A stretch of 64,000 nucleotides of DNA from NCBI GenBank assembly GCA_900548145.1, contig URJB01000001.1, forward strand, positions 62,001 through 126,000. The letters are read 5' to 3'. The stretch comes from an uncultured Eubacteriales bacterium (GTDB lineage: Bacteria > Bacillota > Clostridia > Christensenellales > Aristaeellaceae). This document shows, piece after piece, positions 52,607-60,694 of the stretch (the first letter of the stretch is position 1; each line of letters opens with the position of its first letter). The translations under genes and the position numbers were made by a program. The notes under the pieces are model-generated. The model did not search any database. It saw only the letters and a list, made by a program, of their open reading frames with translations, and had not been told where the DNA came from.

Positions 52607-54179
52607 CGATGAAGAACGCATCGCCAATTCGATTTACGACCTGATGGACGAACGTTTCGACTTTGAACTTTATCGCTGTTATTCCGCTATGGCCGCGCTG
52701 GACGTCATCCGCACCATGCGGTTTGACATCGTGATTACAGACATCGCCATGCCGGGCATGAGCGGCCTGGAGCTTCTGAATAAGGTGCAGGCCATTTGGC
52801 CGAAATGCCATTTTCTGATCCTGACTGCCTATGACAGCTTTGACTACGCTTATGAGACACTCCGGCATGACCGGGTGGACTATCTGCTGAAAATTGAAAG
52901 CTACGACACCATCTGCCAGTGTGTGGAGCGGAAGCTGCAGGACATTCAGAAGGAGCGTTCCCGGGAAGAAAAGCTGCGTCACTATGACCAGTACGTGCAG
53001 CAGGTGGGAGAATCCATGGGGCGTTACTTCCTCAAGCGCATTATTGTGCAGGGGATCCCGCTGCCGGATCAGCACGATCTGGATCAGTTCTCCGTGCCCC
53101 TTCGGCTGGAGCAGCCTGTGATGCTGGTGTTCCTTGCCCTGAACGACCAGAATCCTGTCACCAATAATCGCACGTCCATGGACATTTTGCAATCCATTCA
53201 GGCGCGTTTTCAGGCGTATGATATTCCGTTTTTATCCTACTTGTCTACAGGCACGATCCTGCTGGTCATTCAGCCCGGTGGAGAAAGCAATCTGGCCGGC
53301 GACCGTATTACCTATGTGCAGACGGCGCTGGAGAATCTGCCCCAAACCGTCGAAGAAGAAACCGGCCGCAAGCTGGCCATTCTCTGCGCGGACGCGCCGA
53401 TTTTGTGGCAGCAGGCTCATACGCTGTACCAGCGGGCAGCGGTGCGGCTGGAAGACATCCGCAGCGAAAGCGGCATGATGGTGCTGGACACGGCGGAGGA
53501 GCTGCGCCATTCGGATGGGGAGCTTTTCTTCCCCAGCATGGAAGAACTGAACATGCTTTGGGAAATGGTGAAATGCGGCAACATTGACTCCTTCCTGCGC
53601 GTCTTGCGGGATGAACTGGATACGGCCGGGTTTCCCGCTTTGCCGGAAACCACGGTAGCAGCTGTAGGCTACCTTCTGACCGAAGCAGGACGGCTGTATG
53701 CGCCCCGGCAGGACATTGCTGCAGAGAAAAAGCGGCTGACCGCCTGCGAACATTTCGGCACGCTGGACGACTGGCTGGCTGCGATCACCGGTTATCTGAA
53801 ACGCATTCGTCAGACGCGGGAAGAAAATCGGGAAAGCCGGGAAACGTGGCTGATCGTCCGTATCAACCAGTATATCGAGCAGCATTATCAGGAGGACCTG
53901 ACTCTGACCATGCTGGCGGATGAGGTGCATTACAGCCCCGCCTATCTATCCCGCTTTTATAAGGCCAATACGGGTACTAACGTCATGACCCACCTGTACA
54001 ACGTCCGCATCGGCAGAGCGAAAGAATTGCTGGAAGACAGCAATGATAAGGTGTCTGACATCGCGGTAAAGACCGGCTTCTGCTCCACCAAGTACTTCAA
54101 CCGGGTCTTCAAAAAGATGACCGGCCTTTCGCCCGCCCAATTCCGGCGGGAAAGCGTGGATGGCCCTTCGGGAAACTGA
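52584..54179 (+). CDS. YesN-type AraC-family response regulator
   Basis: A 531-residue regulator. The receiver has MMIVDDEERIANSI and FDIVITDIAMPGMSGLELL with the phosphorylated Asp; DYLLKIESYD carries the conserved Lys. A 250-residue middle region has no recognised domain. The C-terminal AraC helix-turn-helix pair is YIEQHYQEDLTLTMLADEVH and KVSDIAVKTGFCSTKYFNRV. The start at 52584 has GGAGAG 7 bases upstream. The likely target is the importer operon that begins 160 bases downstream. Confidence 0.93.
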   Translation: MYRMMIVDDEERIANSIYDLMDERFDFELYRCYSAMAALDVIRTMRFDIVITDIAMPGMSGLELLNKVQAIWPKCHFLILTAYDSFDYAYETLRHDRVDYLLKIESYDTICQCVERKLQDIQKERSREEKLRHYDQYVQQVGESMGRYFLKRIIVQGIPLPDQHDLDQFSVPLRLEQPVMLVFLALNDQNPVTNNRTSMDILQSIQARFQAYDIPFLSYLSTGTILLVIQPGGESNLAGDRITYVQTALENLPQTVEEETGRKLAILCADAPILWQQAHTLYQRAAVRLEDIRSESGMMVLDTAEELRHSDGELFFPSMEELNMLWEMVKCGNIDSFLRVLRDELDTAGFPALPETTVAAVGYLLTEAGRLYAPRQDIAAEKKRLTACEHFGTLDDWLAAITGYLKRIRQTREENRESRETWLIVRINQYIEQHYQEDLTLTMLADEVHYSPAYLSRFYKANTGTNVMTHLYNVRIGRAKELLEDSNDKVSDIAVKTGFCSTKYFNRVFKKMTGLSPAQFRRESVDGPSGN

Positions 54180-54239
54180 TTTTGTCGTTTTTTGATATTG
54201 GCTGGTAAAAATCATGCCCAAAAAGACAAAATTTTAGGA

Positions 54240-54268
54240 TTGCAGGAAAAGCATGGCATCGCTAAACT
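54240..54268 (+). promoter_or_regulatory. Promoter of the sugar ABC importer operon
   Basis: TTGCAG at 54240-54245, a 17-base spacer and TAAACT at 54263-54268. Both hexamers are imperfect, as expected for an activator-dependent promoter under the adjacent YesN-type regulator. Confidence 0.6.
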
Positions 54269-54338
54269 AAATTCATAAAGTCTTCCTGCTTCGACAACAG
54301 CCGGAAGAAATGCTCAAATTTCAAAAGGAGGAACTGGT

Positions 54339-56048
54339 ATGAAAAAGATCCTTTCCCTGGTGCTGGCTGTGGCGCTGTGCCTGAGCCTGCTGACCACCTC
54401 CGCGTTCGCCGTGGACGAACACGAGAAGGATTATCTCGACAAGCAGGTTCAGCTGGTCGTTGATAACCTCCAGAAGTTCTATGAAGATAAGTATGGCGAA
54501 GGCGCTCTGGTAGCTCCCTACGACGAGCCTGTGGAAGTGACCATCGTCAACTACTATGACAGCACGCTGGAAAGCAACATGGCCATCTGGAACGAGTGGT
54601 GGGGCGAGACCCTCGAGAACAACCGCTACGTTCAGGCTGCTGAAAAGGCCCTGAATATCAAGATCAAGTATCAGTGGCTGAAGAACAACGCTGATAACGG
54701 CTATGTGAACCAGCTTCGTCTGTCCATCGCCGCGGGCGACATTCCCGATATGTTCATCGTCACCAATCAGAACGATCTGGTTCAGCTGGCGGAATCCGAT
54801 CTGATCATGCCCATTGACGACGTGGTCGATAAGTATTTCACCACCTGGGATAAGGAGATCCAGAACTCCGACGGCGGTATGCTGTATGAAATGGCCTCCT
54901 ACGACGGCCAGCGTTACGGCATCCCCTGCAATATCTCCGATACCGATACCTTCTCCTACATCTGGCTGCGCAAGGACTGGATGGAGGCTCTGAATCTGGA
55001 AGCCCCTAAGACCATGGACGATCTGAAGAACATCATGGTCAAGTTCGCCGAGGCCAATCTGGGCAACAACGAAAACAACTATGGTATGCTGATCGACAAG
55101 TCCCTGTACTACTCCACCCGCGGCCTGTTCGCCGGCTTCAAGGCTTATCCTGAGTTCTGGGTGGAAGAAGACGGCAAGCTGGTTTGGGGCGGCACGCAGG
55201 AAAACGTGAAGAAGGCTCTGACCTTCCTGAACGGCCTGTACAATGACGGTATGCTGGACAAGGAATTCATCACTCAGTCCAACACCGACGCTCAGGCGCT
55301 GATCCTCAACAGCCAGACCGGTATCGTTTACGCGGGACACTGGCTGGCCGGTACGCTGATGAAGCTGCATGATGTGGATGAGAACTCCGACTGGATGTGC
55401 GTGACGCTGCCTTCCGAAGACGGTTCTCCTGTGGAACAGTATCTGACCCCCAACAAGCGCGGCTGGATCGTCATCAACAAGAACTACGAGCATCCCGAAG
55501 TGGCTGCCAAGATCCGTGCGCTGTGCACCTTCGTGGCTCAGGGCGGCATCTGCGATGGCACCTGGTGGTTCTCCAACGACAGCGCTCAGAATCTGGAGCC
55601 CTTCCAGGCCAGCGTTTCCTCTTGGGATAACTACAACACCTACCTGAACCTGCTGGAATGCTACGACGCTGGCGGCGACACCTCCGTTCTGCGTGCCAAG
55701 GCTGTGACCTACTGGAACAACCTGACCACCGGCAATTCCATCTGGAACTGGGAGCACATGTTCGGTAACGGCCCCTACACGCCCATGGTCGTGCTGCGTG
55801 ATGCGATTGAAAACGACCGCATTCGTTACGACGGCTTCCTGGGTGCTCAGAATGAGTTCATGCAGGACCGCTGGACCACCATCAAGGACGAACAGCTGAC
55901 CGCTTTCACCAAGATCATCATCGGTGAAGTAGGCGTGGACGAAGGATTCGACAACTGGCTGAAGACCTTCGACTCCATGGGTGGCACTCAGATCACCAAC
56001 GATGTCAACGAGTGGTACGCTCAGTCTCAGGCTGCCAAGAACAACTAA
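54339..56048 (+). CDS. Extracellular solute-binding protein of a carbohydrate ABC importer (LplA type)
   Basis: A 569-residue binding protein. The signal peptide (MKKILSLVLAVALCLSLLTT) ends in SAFA|V, a signal peptidase I site; there is no proper lipobox (the only early Cys is in VALCLS, within the hydrophobic core). The mature part has IAAGDIPDMFIVTN, MPIDDVVDKYF, ISDTDTFSYIWLRKDWMEAL and GNNENNYGMLIDKS, typical of the long LplA/YtcQ group. AAAGGAGG precedes the ATG. It heads an operon with two permeases; no ATPase gene is present, as usual for this class, which borrows a shared MsmK/MsmX-type ATPase. Confidence 0.93.
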   Translation: MKKILSLVLAVALCLSLLTTSAFAVDEHEKDYLDKQVQLVVDNLQKFYEDKYGEGALVAPYDEPVEVTIVNYYDSTLESNMAIWNEWWGETLENNRYVQAAEKALNIKIKYQWLKNNADNGYVNQLRLSIAAGDIPDMFIVTNQNDLVQLAESDLIMPIDDVVDKYFTTWDKEIQNSDGGMLYEMASYDGQRYGIPCNISDTDTFSYIWLRKDWMEALNLEAPKTMDDLKNIMVKFAEANLGNNENNYGMLIDKSLYYSTRGLFAGFKAYPEFWVEEDGKLVWGGTQENVKKALTFLNGLYNDGMLDKEFITQSNTDAQALILNSQTGIVYAGHWLAGTLMKLHDVDENSDWMCVTLPSEDGSPVEQYLTPNKRGWIVINKNYEHPEVAAKIRALCTFVAQGGICDGTWWFSNDSAQNLEPFQASVSSWDNYNTYLNLLECYDAGGDTSVLRAKAVTYWNNLTTGNSIWNWEHMFGNGPYTPMVVLRDAIENDRIRYDGFLGAQNEFMQDRWTTIKDEQLTAFTKIIIGEVGVDEGFDNWLKTFDSMGGTQITNDVNEWYAQSQAAKNN

Positions 56049-56061
56049 GATAACTCGATTC

Positions 56062-56098
56062 GCTGCGCCGGTTGCCTCGGCAGCCGGCGCAGCCTTTT
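56062..56098 (+). terminator. Attenuator-type hairpin after the binding-protein gene
   Basis: GCTGCGCCGG and CCGGCGCAGC form a perfect 10-bp stem, extended inside by TGC/GCA around CTCG, followed by CTTTTT. It probably lets the binding protein be made in excess over the permeases. Confidence 0.85.
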
Positions 56099-56118
56099 TG
56101 AAGAGCGGAGGATGAAAA

Positions 56119-57054
56119 ATGACCCAAAAAGCAGTGGTGAACAGTCCCAAAAAGCGGAGAAAAATCAGCGGGTACGAAATACCGCTGCATCTGATGCTGA
56201 TTCCCGGCATCATCATCATTTTCATTTTCCATTATGTTCCGTTGGGCGGTCTGATCATCGCCTTCCAACGCTTTATCCCTGCCAAGGGCTTGTTCGGCAA
56301 TCAGAAATGGGTTGGACTGCAGAACTTCCAGTATATCTTCTCCATGCCCAACACCATGAACGTGCTTCGCAACACCGTCACGATTGCCGTGGCGAAGATC
56401 GTGCTGGGCCTTGTGATTCCCATCACGGTAGCGCTGATGCTCAACGAATTGCAGCTGACGAAAGTCAAGCGCTCCATTCAGACCATCATTTATTTCCCGC
56501 ATTTTTTGAGCTGGATCATTTTCGGCTCCATCATCATGGATCTTCTCAGCCCGCAGAATGGCATCATCAATAAGCTGCTGAACCTGCTGGGGCATGAATC
56601 CATCTACTTCTTAGGCGATAACAAATACTTCCAGCAAACCATCATCTGGACGGATGTCTGGAAGAACTTCGGCTACGGCACTGTCGTTTATATGGCCTCC
56701 ATCACCAGCATCGATCCCTCTCTGTACGAAGCGGCCGCCATTGACGGTGCGAACCGCTGGAAGCAGACATGGCACATCACCCTGCCCGGTATGCGCATGA
56801 TTATCGTGCTGATGATGGTATTGAGTCTCGGCAACGTGCTCAACGCCGGCTTCGATCAGGTCTACAACATGTATAGCCCCATCGTGTATGAAACGGGCGA
56901 CATTATTGATACCATGGTATACCGTCTGGGCCTTGAAAACGCCAAGTACGGCCCGGCGGCAGCGGTCAGCATCTTCAAATCGGTGGTTTCGATGCTGTTT
57001 ATCTCGGCGTCCTACTATGTAGCAGACAGATTTTTCGATTATCGTCTGTTCTGA
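56119..57054 (+). CDS. ABC importer permease, LplB/MalF type
   Basis: A 311-residue inner-membrane subunit with six helices, the first in LMLIPGIIIIFIFHYVPLGG. The EAA loop that contacts the ATPase is YEAAAIDGANRWKQTWHITLP. It ends with VADRFFDYRLF, like other LplB/YtcP-group permeases. CGGAGG precedes the ATG. Confidence 0.95.
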   Translation: MTQKAVVNSPKKRRKISGYEIPLHLMLIPGIIIIFIFHYVPLGGLIIAFQRFIPAKGLFGNQKWVGLQNFQYIFSMPNTMNVLRNTVTIAVAKIVLGLVIPITVALMLNELQLTKVKRSIQTIIYFPHFLSWIIFGSIIMDLLSPQNGIINKLLNLLGHESIYFLGDNKYFQQTIIWTDVWKNFGYGTVVYMASITSIDPSLYEAAAIDGANRWKQTWHITLPGMRMIIVLMMVLSLGNVLNAGFDQVYNMYSPIVYETGDIIDTMVYRLGLENAKYGPAAAVSIFKSVVSMLFISASYYVADRFFDYRLF

Positions 57055-57090
57055 CCGAGCCTGATATTGGGAAAGAAAGGGGAAAACCTC

Positions 57091-58017
57091 ATGACGTCGA
57101 TAGCGAAAAAACAGCTGGGCGGCCGCGTCGGCAACCATATCAAGGAAAGCACCAGCCGCAAGGTATTCCGCGCGGTGAATATCGTCCTGCTGACGGCACT
57201 GGCGCTGGTCTGTCTGCTGCCCTTTGTGAACGTGATCGCCATTTCGTTCAGCAACAGCTTCTATGTGGACAGCAATCAGGTGTATTTCTGGCCCAAGGGC
57301 TGGACGTTGAATGCTTACACCTACATCCTGACCCGCGCCAGCTTCTGGACCTCCTTCCGCACTTCCATTCTTCGAGTGCTGCTGGGCGGCGGACTGAATC
57401 TGTTCTTCATCATTCTGACGGCCTATCCGCTCTCCAAAAGCAACGATAAGCTTCATTTCCGCAATGTCTACACATGGTACTTCTTTATCACCATGCTGGT
57501 CAGCGGCGGCATGATCCCCAACTATCTGCTGATCGCCAAGCTGGGGCTGCGGGATACGCTATGGTCGCTGGTGCTGCCGGGGGCGCTGCCGGTGTTCAAT
57601 CTGGTGCTGATGCTGAACTTCTTCCGTCAGGTGCCTACGGCGCTGGAGGAAGCAGCGCTGATCGACGGTGCGGGCCATCTGCGCACGTTGGTGCAGATCT
57701 ATCTGCCGGTTTCCCTGCCCGCCATTGCGACCATTACGCTTTTCTGTATTGTCAGCCATTGGAATGCCTGGTTTGACGGCATGATCTACATCACCACACC
57801 GTCTCGGGTGCCCATGCAGACCTATCTGCGCAGTATCCTGATCGACATGAATGTGGCCGATATGTCCGCCGACGACTATGAACTGTATGCCATGCTGGCG
57901 AACCGCACGGTGAAGTGTTCGCAGATCATCGTCGCAACGATTCCGATCCTGTGCGTTTATCCTTTCCTGCAGCGTTACTTTGTCAGCGGTATCGTTCTGG
58001 GCAGCGTAAAAGGCTAA
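57091..58017 (+). CDS. ABC importer permease, LplC/MalG type
   Basis: A 308-residue partner permease. Helices begin at VNIVLLTALALVCLLPFVNVIAIS (split by conserved polar residues), and the EAA loop reads EEAALIDGAGHLRTLVQIYLP. The end FLQRYFVSGIVLGSVKG is characteristic of this group. The ATG at 57091 has AAAGGGGAA upstream; a TTG at 57067 is less likely. Confidence 0.95.
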   Translation: MTSIAKKQLGGRVGNHIKESTSRKVFRAVNIVLLTALALVCLLPFVNVIAISFSNSFYVDSNQVYFWPKGWTLNAYTYILTRASFWTSFRTSILRVLLGGGLNLFFIILTAYPLSKSNDKLHFRNVYTWYFFITMLVSGGMIPNYLLIAKLGLRDTLWSLVLPGALPVFNLVLMLNFFRQVPTALEEAALIDGAGHLRTLVQIYLPVSLPAIATITLFCIVSHWNAWFDGMIYITTPSRVPMQTYLRSILIDMNVADMSADDYELYAMLANRTVKCSQIIVATIPILCVYPFLQRYFVSGIVLGSVKG

Positions 58018-58054
58018 TAGGTCGGAATTTAGTTGGAGGAACCGCTCCGTTCTC

Positions 58055-58095
58055 AAAATCACAGTCATTCGAACGAGTGGCTGTGATTTTCTTGC
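58055..58095 (+). terminator. Terminator of the importer operon
   Basis: AAAATCACAG (58055-58064) and CTGTGATTTT (58081-58090) form a 10-bp stem, followed by CTTGCTTT. Confidence 0.75.
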
Positions 58096-58137
58096 TTTAT
58101 GGTTGTTCGAACAAAACACGGGAAAGGGAAATGCTAT

Positions 58138-59214
58138 ATGGTAGCACTTTTGGCCGAACCGCTTTATGCCCGCAGCATTTGGGGACAAAAACTGACGGAG
58201 AGTCTTATCAGTCAGCTGAAATGCAAACGGATTCCGTTCAATCAAGCAGTCTGCATGGAGGATATTCCAGAGGAATGCCGCTATTTATTCGTCATTGGGA
58301 CGGATCATGAATGGGTCGGTTCGGTTTTGAAGGTAGCGTCGCATCGGGGAATCTATCCGATTTTGATCAGCAATGAGGGCAGTCAACGCTTCGATTGCCG
58401 CTATTCTACCGTTTGTTCAGATGTGATGAGCTCCATGCACGATCTTGTTCAGTGGCTTTATTCGAGAAACTGCCATCGTGTTGGGCTATACGGCGTTAAT
58501 CCGAAGTCGATCAGCGACATGAGCCGGTTGCGGGCCTATCAGGCGGCGATTGCTCCAGTCTCTTCGCTGATCTATTACAACCAGACTTCGCTTCGGAAGT
58601 GTTTTGAAGAATTGTCGACACAAAAGCCATGGCCGGACGCTTTGATCTGTACCAATGGTTTTGCTGCGATATCGCTGGTACGCCGTTTGAAGGCAGAGCA
58701 GCCGGAGGTTTTTGAAAATCTGCTGATCGTCAGTTGTCAGGAGTCCACATTGGCTGGTTACTATGCCGAGAACATTGTAAGTGTCCACCTGAATTATCTG
58801 GAATACGGCAAAGCGGCCGTCCTTCTGTACGAGATGCTGCGCAAATCGGACTATCTTTCGCATATCGTGATGAACATGAAATGGAATATGCAGGAGTTGG
58901 ATACAGACGACAAACCGCGATTGTCCTATAGCAATCAGCACGAACCTGTTTTCGAACCATCGGCCGCCTTTTATCGTGACGACGAATTAAACGATATGAT
59001 GTGCTTGGAAAAGCTTTGCGCCATTCTTTCTTCGGAAGACCGAATGATTCTCAAGGGACTTTTGAACGGGGAAAACAGTACTTCGCTCGCCATGAAGCAC
59101 TACCTCACGCCCAGTACCGTGAAATACCGGCTAAAACGAATGGTAACAGCCAGCGGTCTGGAGGACAAAACAGAATTGCTGGATTTGATTCGAAAATACG
59201 ATTTGCAATTTTGA
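58138..59214 (+). CDS. Transcriptional regulator with N-terminal sugar-binding-like domain and C-terminal helix-turn-helix
   Basis: A 358-residue protein. Residues 1 to about 270 read like the periplasmic-binding-type sensor of LacI regulators: VALLAEPLYARSIWGQKLTESL, RYLFVIGTDHEWVG, CHRVGLYGVNPKS with a following AYQAAI, PDALICTNGFAAISLVRRL and VSVHLNYLEYGKAAVLLYEML. The DNA-binding part appears to be C-terminal (about 298-358): LLNGENSTSLAMKHYLTPST and VKYRLKRMVTASGLEDKTEL, a LuxR-like helix-turn-helix. LacI proteins have the reverse order. AAAGGGA precedes the ATG at 58138. It probably controls the neighbouring glycan genes. Confidence 0.72.
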   Translation: MVALLAEPLYARSIWGQKLTESLISQLKCKRIPFNQAVCMEDIPEECRYLFVIGTDHEWVGSVLKVASHRGIYPILISNEGSQRFDCRYSTVCSDVMSSMHDLVQWLYSRNCHRVGLYGVNPKSISDMSRLRAYQAAIAPVSSLIYYNQTSLRKCFEELSTQKPWPDALICTNGFAAISLVRRLKAEQPEVFENLLIVSCQESTLAGYYAENIVSVHLNYLEYGKAAVLLYEMLRKSDYLSHIVMNMKWNMQELDTDDKPRLSYSNQHEPVFEPSAAFYRDDELNDMMCLEKLCAILSSEDRMILKGLLNGENSTSLAMKHYLTPSTVKYRLKRMVTASGLEDKTELLDLIRKYDLQF

Positions 59215-59296
59215 GATGAAAATACCGTGCTGGGGATGAACATTCGTCAGCACGGCAAGATACAGGTAATATTCTTTTATTCCATCAACTTTTTGC

Positions 59297-60397
59297 TTAT
59301 TCTTCTTCAAGCCGCATGATCTGAATCGCAATTCCGTTATTGCGCGTATTGGTGACCTGCGGGAAGCAGACGACGATTCGATTCCCTTCCAAGGCCAGCA
59401 AAGAACCCCAGAAGCCTTTTCCCAAGTGTCCGAAAACCGTCACAGGCGCTTCGAAATGGTGGGCGGTCTTGTCGCCGGCGCAGACATAGAAATTCTTTTT
59501 ATCATTGTAGGAAAGAGCAGTCAGGCCGCTGTCCAGCGTCACCAGATAGGGGCCTGCACCAGGACAGAAATAGTTGATGCGATCTTCGGGGCCGTCTTCG
59601 TCCATTTCCAGTGCTTTTTGCCAGTTGTCATGGGTAAAGGCGATGGACAAATGATAACTGCGGTCAGCTGCGAAGGATTCCAGTGCCAGAGCAATGGAGC
59701 CATCCTTGAGTTCCGCAGCCACCGGCATCTGATCGGTATAGTGCCGCACTCCCTCCAGCTCCATCACGTATTGCTGCGCTACGCGCTGGGCTGTATACGG
59801 AGCACCCTTCACGTCGGGCGTCCACGTGAAGCCGCCGTCCAATGAACGAATCAACGCTGTGCCACTGGAACGGCGAGAGGTGTTGAAGCCGTAAGCATGG
59901 ATTTTCGGAGCCGTATGGGTAAAATAAACGTGGATCTCTCCCGAGCGCAGCTGCAGCACATGGGGTTCCCAGTTGGTGCCCACATAGATAATCTCCGGGG
60001 CAGACCAGGTTATGCCGCCGTCACAGGAACGAGTCATCACCAGTCCGTTGCCCGCCACATTATGAGCATATTGCTTTTCGCGGCGATAGGAGCAAACCAA
60101 CAGTATATCTCCATTCTGCAAAACAACAGAATCCGCGGTCATGAACAGCCGCCTGTCCAGATTTCCATCCTCCGTGCGGATATTATAGGCACTGACGACG
60201 GGTTTCGGATCGCTCCACTGCTTCAAATCACCGGAAAAAGCGGCGTAGATCGTTCCTCCCAGCTGGTCGGCCTGAAAGATCAGCATAAAGCGGCCATCTA
60301 GAAGCCGTTTGATACGGGGATAGTGAGCGATTCCATACAACGGATGGCGGGTAGAATCCAGATAAGTATAGGTCCCTTTTTCCTGTACAAAATGCAT
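59297..60397 (-). CDS. BNR-repeat sialidase-like glycosidase
   Basis: A 366-residue beta-propeller protein. Two clear Asp boxes occur, SCDGGITWSAPE and SLDGGFTWTPD, with YPRIKRLLDGRFMLIFQ resembling the arginine-bearing start of sialidases. There is no signal peptide, so it would act on imported oligosaccharides. Membership among GH33 sialidases, GH93-type arabinanases or related BNR proteins cannot be settled from what I see. GAGGAG lies before the ATG. It is leftward between two rightward genes. Confidence 0.72.
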   Translation of the reverse strand: MHFVQEKGTYTYLDSTRHPLYGIAHYPRIKRLLDGRFMLIFQADQLGGTIYAAFSGDLKQWSDPKPVVSAYNIRTEDGNLDRRLFMTADSVVLQNGDILLVCSYRREKQYAHNVAGNGLVMTRSCDGGITWSAPEIIYVGTNWEPHVLQLRSGEIHVYFTHTAPKIHAYGFNTSRRSSGTALIRSLDGGFTWTPDVKGAPYTAQRVAQQYVMELEGVRHYTDQMPVAAELKDGSIALALESFAADRSYHLSIAFTHDNWQKALEMDEDGPEDRINYFCPGAGPYLVTLDSGLTALSYNDKKNFYVCAGDKTAHHFEAPVTVFGHLGKGFWGSLLALEGNRIVVCFPQVTNTRNNGIAIQIMRLEEE

Positions 60398-60694
60398 TCG
60401 GCATTTCTCCTCTCAAGCTGACAAAAGTATTCACGATTCTTGCCTTTCAGTATACACGTTTTTTCGACGGAAAACAGCCTATCTTTTTCGGCGTTTTTAC
60501 GTATTTTTTGAACTTCCGTTGCCGACGGTTTGGCAGGAAGGAGATTTATTCAAAAGGGCGAAAATATACTTGAAAGAAAGCTTGCGTTCCGATGCGATCA
60601 AGCCCACTAAACTTTGTTTTTCAAGCATGGGGAGGCAGGGGATCAGTTTCATAGAGGGGAAAATTCAACCCTTTCACCAAGGAGGCAAACGTTT
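60398..60694. other. Divergent intergenic region (297 bases)
   Basis: It separates the sialidase-like and DUF4091 genes. A leftward TATACT lies near 60452-60457, and a rightward TTGAAA with a weak TGCGAT 17 bases on lies near 60570-60600. No gene or clear terminator is seen. Confidence 0.4.

Noticed and set aside
54321..56225. 634-codon open frame antisense to the solute-binding protein
   Set aside because: The plus-strand gene has signal peptide, binding site and promoter; the antisense frame has none and ends across intergenic signals.
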